This document shows positions 6,843 through 10,461 of a DNA stretch of 10,461 nt, in pieces. The notes under the pieces are model-generated. The model made no database searches and had not been told where the DNA came from. It saw nothing but the letters and a program-made list of their open reading frames with translations. Within the stretch, counting starts at the first letter, position 1; the number at the start of each line of letters is the position of its first letter. Source of the DNA: JBCDCU01 sp039180865 (GTDB lineage: Bacteria > Pseudomonadota > Alphaproteobacteria > Rhizobiales > JACESI01); NCBI GenBank assembly GCA_039180865.1, contig JBCDCZ010000160.1, forward strand, positions 1 through 10,461, read 5' to 3'. A program made the translations under genes and the position numbers.

Positions 6843-8504
6843 TTGGAAGCTGATTTTGTCATCATCGGTGCCGGGTCTGCCGGCTGCGCCATGGCCTATC
6901 GCCTTTCGGAAGACGGCACGAACTCCGTCATCGTGATTGAGTTCGGCGGAACCGATAGAGGCCCGCTCATCCAGATGCCGGGCGCGCTTTCCTATCCGAT
7001 GAACATGAAGCGCTATGATTGGGGCTATCAGTCCGAACCTGAGCCGCACCTCGGCAATCGCCGCCTTGCAACGCCGCGCGGCAAGGTGATCGGAGGGTCG
7101 TCTTCGATCAACGGCATGGTCTATGTGCGCGGCCACGCGCAGGACTTCAACCATTGGGCGGAAAGCGGTGCGACCGGCTGGTCCTATGCCGATGTCCTTC
7201 CCTATTTCAAACGCATGGAAACCTGGGATAGCGGCGGCCATGGCGGCGATCCCACCTGGCGCGGTACCGACGGACCTTTGCATGTCACACGCGGCACCCG
7301 CGAAAACCCGCTTTATGAAGCCTTTGTCAAGGCAGGCGAGGAAGCCGGTTATCAGGTGACGGGTGATTATAACGGTGAGAAGCAGGAAGGCTTCGGCCCG
7401 ATGGAACAGACCGTCTATAAAGGCGAGCGCTGGTCAGCTGCGAAAGCCTATCTGAGGCCCTCACTCAACCGCACGAACTGCGATCTGGTGCGCGGGCTGG
7501 CGCGCCGTGTCGTGATTGAAGACGGGCGAGCCGTCGGGGTCGAGATCGAGCGCAATGGTGCGATTGAGGTGATCCGCGCACGCCGCGAAGTGGTCGTTGC
7601 GGCCTCCTCCATCAACACGCCGAAGATCCTGATGTTATCGGGGATCGGGCCAGCGGAGCATCTTGGCGAACACGGGATTGCGGTCCACGCCGATCGGAAA
7701 GGTGTCGGCAAGAATCTTCAGGATCACCTTGAAATCTATCTTCAAATGGCGAGCCTCCAGCCGATCACGCTTTTCAGATACTGGAACCTTTTCGGAAAGG
7801 CATGGGTTGGCGCGCGCTGGCTCTTCACAAAGACCGGTCCGGGGGCGACGAACAATTTCGAATCCGCCGCGTTTATCCGCTCGGAAGCGGGGGTCGATTA
7901 CCCGGATATCCAATATCACTTCCTGCCGATTGCGGTCCGCTATGATGGTCAGGCGGCCGCCGAAGGCCATGGCTTTCAGGCCCATGTCGGTCCGATGCGC
8001 TCGCCGTCTCGGGGTGAAGTGACGCTGAGGAGTTCCGATCCGGCCGATCCGCCTAAGATTGTTTTCAATTATATGAGCAAGGAAGAGGACTGGATTAAGT
8101 TCCGTACCTGTATTCGCCTGACGCGCGAGATTTTCGGGCAGGAGGCGTTCAAGCCCTATACGGGGAAAGAAATCCAGCCGGGGGCAGCACTCCAGAGCGA
8201 CGAAGAATTGGATGGCTTTGTACGCGAACACGCCGAGAGCGCCTATCATCCGTGCGGCACGGCGAAGATCGGCCGGGCGGACGATCCCTATGCTGTCGTC
8301 GATCCCGAATGCCGGGTGATCGGGGTGGAGTGTTTGAGGGTTGCCGACAGCTCCATTTTCCCGCGCATTACCAACGGCAATCTCAACGGCCCGAGCATCA
8401 TGGTCGGCGAGAAGGCATCGGACCATATTCTTGGAAAACACCCCCTTCCCCCATCCAATGCCGTTCCGTGGATGCACCCGGATTGGGAGGGTGAACAGCG
8501 GTAG
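6843..8504 (+). CDS. betA: Choline dehydrogenase BetA (GMC oxidoreductase)
   Basis: FAD-dependent, membrane-associated enzyme that oxidises choline to betaine aldehyde. It has 553 residues, within the usual range. The FAD-binding GAGSAG motif is at 9-14 with acidic E33 ending the second strand. The first GMC signature is near 79-97 (RGKVIGGSSSINGMVYVRG) and the second contains SSINTPKILMLSGIGP. The catalytic pair is visible: H469 in HPCGTAKIG and N515 in TNGNLNGPS, matching the His/Asn pair of choline oxidase-type enzymes. Translation appears to begin at TTG (6843): aggggccggg just upstream can serve as ribosome site, and residues from there align with the family start ('DF.IIGAGSAG'); no in-frame ATG lies between the betB stop and this point. 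A TTG start may lower its yield relative to BetB. Last gene of the operon; no clear intrinsic terminator follows. Confidence 0.94.
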   Translation: MEADFVIIGAGSAGCAMAYRLSEDGTNSVIVIEFGGTDRGPLIQMPGALSYPMNMKRYDWGYQSEPEPHLGNRRLATPRGKVIGGSSSINGMVYVRGHAQDFNHWAESGATGWSYADVLPYFKRMETWDSGGHGGDPTWRGTDGPLHVTRGTRENPLYEAFVKAGEEAGYQVTGDYNGEKQEGFGPMEQTVYKGERWSAAKAYLRPSLNRTNCDLVRGLARRVVIEDGRAVGVEIERNGAIEVIRARREVVVAASSINTPKILMLSGIGPAEHLGEHGIAVHADRKGVGKNLQDHLEIYLQMASLQPITLFRYWNLFGKAWVGARWLFTKTGPGATNNFESAAFIRSEAGVDYPDIQYHFLPIAVRYDGQAAAEGHGFQAHVGPMRSPSRGEVTLRSSDPADPPKIVFNYMSKEEDWIKFRTCIRLTREIFGQEAFKPYTGKEIQPGAALQSDEELDGFVREHAESAYHPCGTAKIGRADDPYAVVDPECRVIGVECLRVADSSIFPRITNGNLNGPSIMVGEKASDHILGKHPLPPSNAVPWMHPDWEGEQR

Positions 8505-8623
8505 GTGCGGTGCACTGCGAGATATTAGGATAGCGCTCGGCCCGAGGGTGGGCATATGCGCCCTGCCCCCAATAACCAAAAGCGCGGGTGGGACGGGCGG
8601 AACCCGGCTGGTCCGCATGACGT

Positions 8624-8635
8624 CCGAAATTTCGG
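8624..8635. other. 12-base perfect palindrome in the gap after betA
   Basis: ccgaaatttcgg is a perfect palindrome 31 bases before the likely start of the next small gene. The surrounding gap 8505-8665 is otherwise G/C-rich (runs such as gggtgggcat, ctgccccc, gggacgggcgg) with no convincing gene and no clean terminator. It could be an operator for the following gene or chance; no binding protein can be named. Confidence 0.25.
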
Positions 8636-8665
8636 CAGTTGCAGTCCGACAAAATCCATTACAGC

Positions 8666-8983
8666 ATGCGCAACATGTATAGTTATTATCTCATTTCGCC
8701 CGGCGAGCGACCGGAGTGGGTCTCTGTAGCACATCACCTTTGGGGTAATGAATGCGACTTCGACTCAGATGGAAATGCTGACGAAGCGTCGGCTGGATGC
8801 TGGACAGAACTGACGGTAGCGCTCCGCCCAGAATGCAGGGAGCGTGTCGATGTCGATCCGATCGATGACAATAAACCTTTGGTGTTGGTAGTCCGCTCAG
8901 AATCTGCCGACCTTGCCAGGAAGGCAGCACTGTTCCTGCTATCTCAATCCGGCGGAACGCTGAGCGATGTAAGCCCGCGCTAA
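8666..8983 (+). CDS. Small acidic protein of unknown function (105 aa)
   Basis: I do not recognise this protein. From the ATG at 8666 it has 105 residues; ATG 8675 (MYSYYLISPG) would give 102, and a TTG at 8639 is also in frame. No strong ribosome site marks any of them. The sequence reads like a real compact alpha/beta domain: a likely strand (MYSYYLIS), a helix (PEWVSVAHHLWG), an acidic loop (DFDSDGNADEAS), strands (WTELTVALR, LVLVVRSES) and an amphipathic helix (SADLARKAALFLLSQSGG). It is acidic overall, has three tryptophans, and has no signal peptide or membrane segment. It stands alone on the plus strand, 161 bases after betA and before the repeat cluster, so it is probably not part of the bet operon. 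A stand-alone small acidic protein next to repeats could be an orphan immunity-type protein, but nothing in the sequence proves that. Confidence 0.5.
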   Translation: MRNMYSYYLISPGERPEWVSVAHHLWGNECDFDSDGNADEASAGCWTELTVALRPECRERVDVDPIDDNKPLVLVVRSESADLARKAALFLLSQSGGTLSDVSPR

Positions 8984-9038
8984 TCGTTCGCAATACCTGG
9001 TAGTTTCATGAGTTCACGATCTAGGCGGGAACACCCTT

Positions 9039-9183
9039 CTGGGCCCCGGGTCGAGCCCGGGGAACGAAGCTGCTTTATCCGTCGCGCCTGAAACTTCGAA
9101 TATAAGCCGGGCGCAACCACAACGATATTTCCCACTAACCCGTTACACCCCCACGCGTTCCCCGGACTTGACCCCGGATCCAG
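9039..9183. repeat. Paired-palindrome (BIME-like) element, copy 2
   Basis: The left arm (9039-9065) runs ctgggccccggg to cccggggaac, with ccccggg and cccgggg able to pair over a short loop. A 91-base interior follows, then the right arm (9157-9183), gttccccggac to ggatccag; the right arm's 3' half is degenerate (accccggat rather than the expected atccgggg), so its own hairpin is weakened. The outer ends ctgg/ccag are inverted. Bases 9061-9165 are about 88% identical by eye (13 differences in 105) to 9644-9748 in copy 3. No clear target-site duplication is visible. The gap 8984-9218 holds only this element. Confidence 0.75.
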
Positions 9184-9218
9184 AGCGAGGGTGCGCCGGG
9201 AGAACAAACTCGCCACCT

Positions 9219-9512
9219 CTACTCGTCACCGATCATTGTGTTTCGCAACGACTTGAAACCAAAGGATCCAAAACCCATTTTCTCATTGATAAATATGAGC
9301 AATTCATACAAAAAAATGATCTCGATGAAGCTGAGATAAAGCCCAATCAGAAAGAAGAAAACGTTGCTTGAATCCAGCAGAAACACAATCGTGTAAAACT
9401 GCGCGACATGAAGAACGAGAAACAGGATCTTGTTGTAATCGAAGAGGGCATAAAGCCGCTTAAAAACATATAGATTGGCGTCAAAGACGATGTTTATTGC
9501 TTTATCGAACAT
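9219..9512 (-). CDS. Small AT-rich predicted membrane protein (97 aa)
   Basis: I do not recognise this protein. It has 97 residues with two strongly hydrophobic stretches, about 29-46 (ILFLVLHVAQFYTIVFLL) and 51-75 (VFFFLIGLYLSFIEIIFLYELLIFI), separated by DSSN, so a two-pass hairpin is likely. The N-terminal part (MFDKAINIVFDANLYVFKRL) is amphipathic. The start is the ATG at 9512; no good ribosome site is seen. Base composition differs sharply from the neighbours: 41 G/C in 120 bases counted (9241-9360), about 34%, against a GC-rich background. The gene sits between two copies of the same repeat (9039-9183 and 9621-9767). Composition and bracketing suggest horizontal acquisition. A hydrophobic frame in AT-rich DNA can arise by chance, so expression is uncertain. 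Confidence 0.5.
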   Translation of the reverse strand: MFDKAINIVFDANLYVFKRLYALFDYNKILFLVLHVAQFYTIVFLLDSSNVFFFLIGLYLSFIEIIFLYELLIFINEKMGFGSFGFKSLRNTMIGDE

Positions 9513-9620
9513 AGTATGGCTCGCGCTTTGTGGCAGTATTGGTAGCCACGTTTAAACAGATATTCTCTGCTTGTCGTCCCAGAGTCTGGTCGAAGGTTTT
9601 CGGGTGGTGGAGAGACCCTT

Positions 9621-9767
9621 CCGGACCCCAGGCCGGAGCAACAGGAACGAAGCTGCTTTATCCGTCACGCTTGAAACTTCGTGTATAAACTAGGCGCAAC
9701 CAGAACGATATCTGCCACTAACCCGTTACACTCCTACCCGTTCCCCGGCCTCCGAGCCGGGGGCCAG
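9621..9767. repeat. Paired-palindrome (BIME-like) element, copy 3
   Basis: The left arm (9621-9648, ccggaccccagg to acaggaac) is decayed relative to copy 2. The 91-base interior is nearly that of copy 2. The right arm (9740-9767) is intact: ccccggc (9743-9749) pairs with gccgggg (9756-9762) over the loop ctccga, ending ccag. The shared 105-base block is 9644-9748. The right arm ends 21 bases before the ATG of the GIY-YIG gene, so its hairpin would lie in that gene's leader. The gap 9513-9788 holds nothing else I can identify. Confidence 0.75.
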
Positions 9768-9788
9768 GCCAGATCATCAACAGGCACA

Positions 9789-10073
9789 ATGTCTTATTTT
9801 GTTTATATTCTCGCCAACAAGCGCAATGGCACACTCTATACCGGCATGACGAACTCTTTGTCCCGCCGCATTGAAGAGCACAAGCTTGGGATTGGAGCGA
9901 CCTTTCCCGCAAAACACGGCTGTACTCTTCTGGTTCACGCAGAACGTTTTGATACGGCTCAGGATGCGATGCGTCGGGAGCGTGCGATAAAACGGTATCA
10001 TCGCAAATGGAAGCTCGATCTGATCGAAAAGGAAAATCCCGGCTGGGAGGACCTGTCGTACCGTTGGTTATGA
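9789..10073 (+). CDS. Small GIY-YIG nuclease-domain protein (UPF0213/YhbQ type)
   Basis: Stand-alone GIY-YIG domain of 94 residues, a fold that cuts DNA in UvrC and homing endonucleases. The two signature strands are visible as YFVYIL (3-8) and LYTGMTNSL (16-24), followed by RRIEEHK (26-32). Expected catalytic positions are Y6, Y17, R26 (or R27), H31, metal-binding E64 in RRERAIK, and N83 in ENPGW. All appear intact, so an active nuclease is plausible. The open frame runs upstream to 9681 through the repeat, but the ATG at 9789 gives the domain its normal N-terminus and excludes repeat DNA. It lies between the right arm of repeat copy 3 and the left arm of copy 4. The cellular role of such short proteins is poorly known; DNA repair and mobility are both possible. 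Confidence 0.9.
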   Translation: MSYFVYILANKRNGTLYTGMTNSLSRRIEEHKLGIGATFPAKHGCTLLVHAERFDTAQDAMRRERAIKRYHRKWKLDLIEKENPGWEDLSYRWL

Positions 10074-10137
10074 GCACGCTGCGCGCTTTAACGTAGCCGG
10101 GCGATGCGGAGAATTTCCGATCGGCGGACACATTTTC

Positions 10138-10269
10138 CTGGAGCCCGGGGAACGAAGTGAGACAATCTTAGCCCGTCAACATCTCATCGAATGAAACATC
10201 TTGGAACTAAAATGTTTCGAGTTTTCTGTGCTTTTCCGCACGTTCCCCGGCCTCCGAGCCGGGGCCCAG
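10138..10269. repeat. Paired-palindrome (BIME-like) element, copy 4
   Basis: The left arm is shortened: ctgg (10138-10141) joins directly to agcccggggaac (10142-10153), as if 11 bases of the copy-2 left arm (9043-9053) were deleted. The interior of 88 bases differs from copies 2 and 3 except for the shared gaag entry. It contains an inverted repeat gaaacat...atgtttc (about 10193-10219). The right arm (10242-10269) is intact, with ccccggc (10245-10251) pairing with gccgggg (10258-10264) over ctccga, ending ccag, and is almost identical to the copy-3 right arm. The gap 10074-10307 holds only this element. Confidence 0.7.
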
Positions 10270-10307
10270 TAAATCTCTCACCACGCCACAAACCATGAAA
10301 CTTCCCC

Positions 10308-10461
10308 CTATTCCGCCGTTTTCTCCGTGAGCGAGCGGATCACCGTCTTATGGCTTGCCTCCTGAAGGCGCTGGGTGGAGGCACGGACCTTCGCCATGGC
10401 AGCGTTCAAAGCGACCGGATCAATCTTATCTTTCGAGACAAGTTCCAAGACCGCCTTTCTG
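10308..10461 (-). CDS. Probable periplasmic heavy-metal sensor/resistance protein, C-terminal fragment (5' end outside window)
   Basis: On the minus strand the frame is open from the window edge to a TAG at 10310-10308, giving 50 C-terminal residues. The end reads RKAVLELVSKDKIDPVALNA then a charged helix with VRASTQRLQEASHKTV. The pattern 'DP.AL.AA.A..R..T..LQ...H..V' is typical of the CpxP/ZraP-like Metal_resist family (periplasmic heavy-metal sensors) in alphaproteobacteria. Family members are helical periplasmic proteins encoded near an ECF sigma factor or metal-efflux genes. None of that context is visible here, so the assignment rests on this tail alone. Confidence 0.6.
   Translation of the reverse strand, partial: RKAVLELVSKDKIDPVALNAAMAKVRASTQRLQEASHKTVIRSLTEKTAE

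Noticed and set aside
7635..8618. 327-codon minus-strand open frame opposite betA
   Set aside because: It overlaps conserved catalytic parts of betA on the other strand and shows no recognisable motif; a shadow frame.
8505..8665. Short minus-strand peptide frames and a possible betA terminator
   Set aside because: The stretch is GC-rich with many short frames, but none has a ribosome site or domain, and no stem with a T-run could be found.
9681..9788. N-terminal extension of the GIY-YIG gene to 9681
   Set aside because: This part encodes repeat DNA (the interior and right arm of copy 3), and the GIY-YIG domain normally begins at the ATG at 9789.
9039..10269. CRISPR array
   Set aside because: The repeats are few, long, palindromic and separated by whole genes; there are no 25-40 base direct repeats with uniform spacers and no cas genes.
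9039..10269. Insertion sequence with its own transposase
   Set aside because: No transposase-like frame is present and no target-site duplication is visible at any element end; only non-autonomous repeats can be supported.

Overview
The window looks like a GC-rich alphaproteobacterial chromosome, most likely Hyphomicrobiales/Rhizobiales. The reasons are the HmuU/HmuV-type haem importer, the ChoXWV choline transporter (a rhizobial type) next to betI-betB-betA, and GC-rich 'gttccccgg...ccgggg..ccag' intergenic palindromes of a kind common in that class. No species can be named from the sequence alone.

Layout. (1) Positions 1-1399, plus strand: the 3' part of a haem/siderophore permease gene (hmuU) overlapping its ATPase gene (hmuV). 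(2) 1400-1707: a gap between convergent genes holding a hairpin and one paired-palindrome repeat. (3) 1708-4602, minus strand: choX-choW-choV, a complete choline ABC importer, with an intrinsic terminator between choX and choW. (4) 4603-4764: a divergent control region with a near-perfect palindrome, probably the BetI operator. (5) 4765-8504, plus strand: betI-betB-betA, encoding the choline-responsive repressor, betaine aldehyde dehydrogenase and choline dehydrogenase. (6) 8505-10307: an accessory stretch with an unrecognised 105-residue gene, an AT-rich gene for a small membrane protein, a GIY-YIG nuclease gene and three more paired-palindrome repeats. (7) 10308-10461, minus strand: the C-terminal end of a probable periplasmic metal-resistance/sensor protein.

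How the genes work together. ChoX binds choline in the periplasm and ChoW/ChoV bring it in. BetA oxidises choline to betaine aldehyde and BetB oxidises that to glycine betaine, an osmoprotectant and a carbon/nitrogen source. BetI probably represses both divergent operons from one operator and is relieved by choline. The haem importer is a separate unit.

The most unusual material is in 8984-10307. Three copies of a composite element (inverted palindromic arms around an interior of 88-91 bases) alternate with single small genes, and a fourth copy sits at 1510-1667. Two copies share a 105-base repeat and bracket an AT-rich gene; the GIY-YIG gene lies between the second and third of this group. 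This resembles a BIME/MITE-like non-autonomous repeat family. It is the best candidate here for something poorly described, but its mobility is inference. The choline and haem sections look ordinary and intact.
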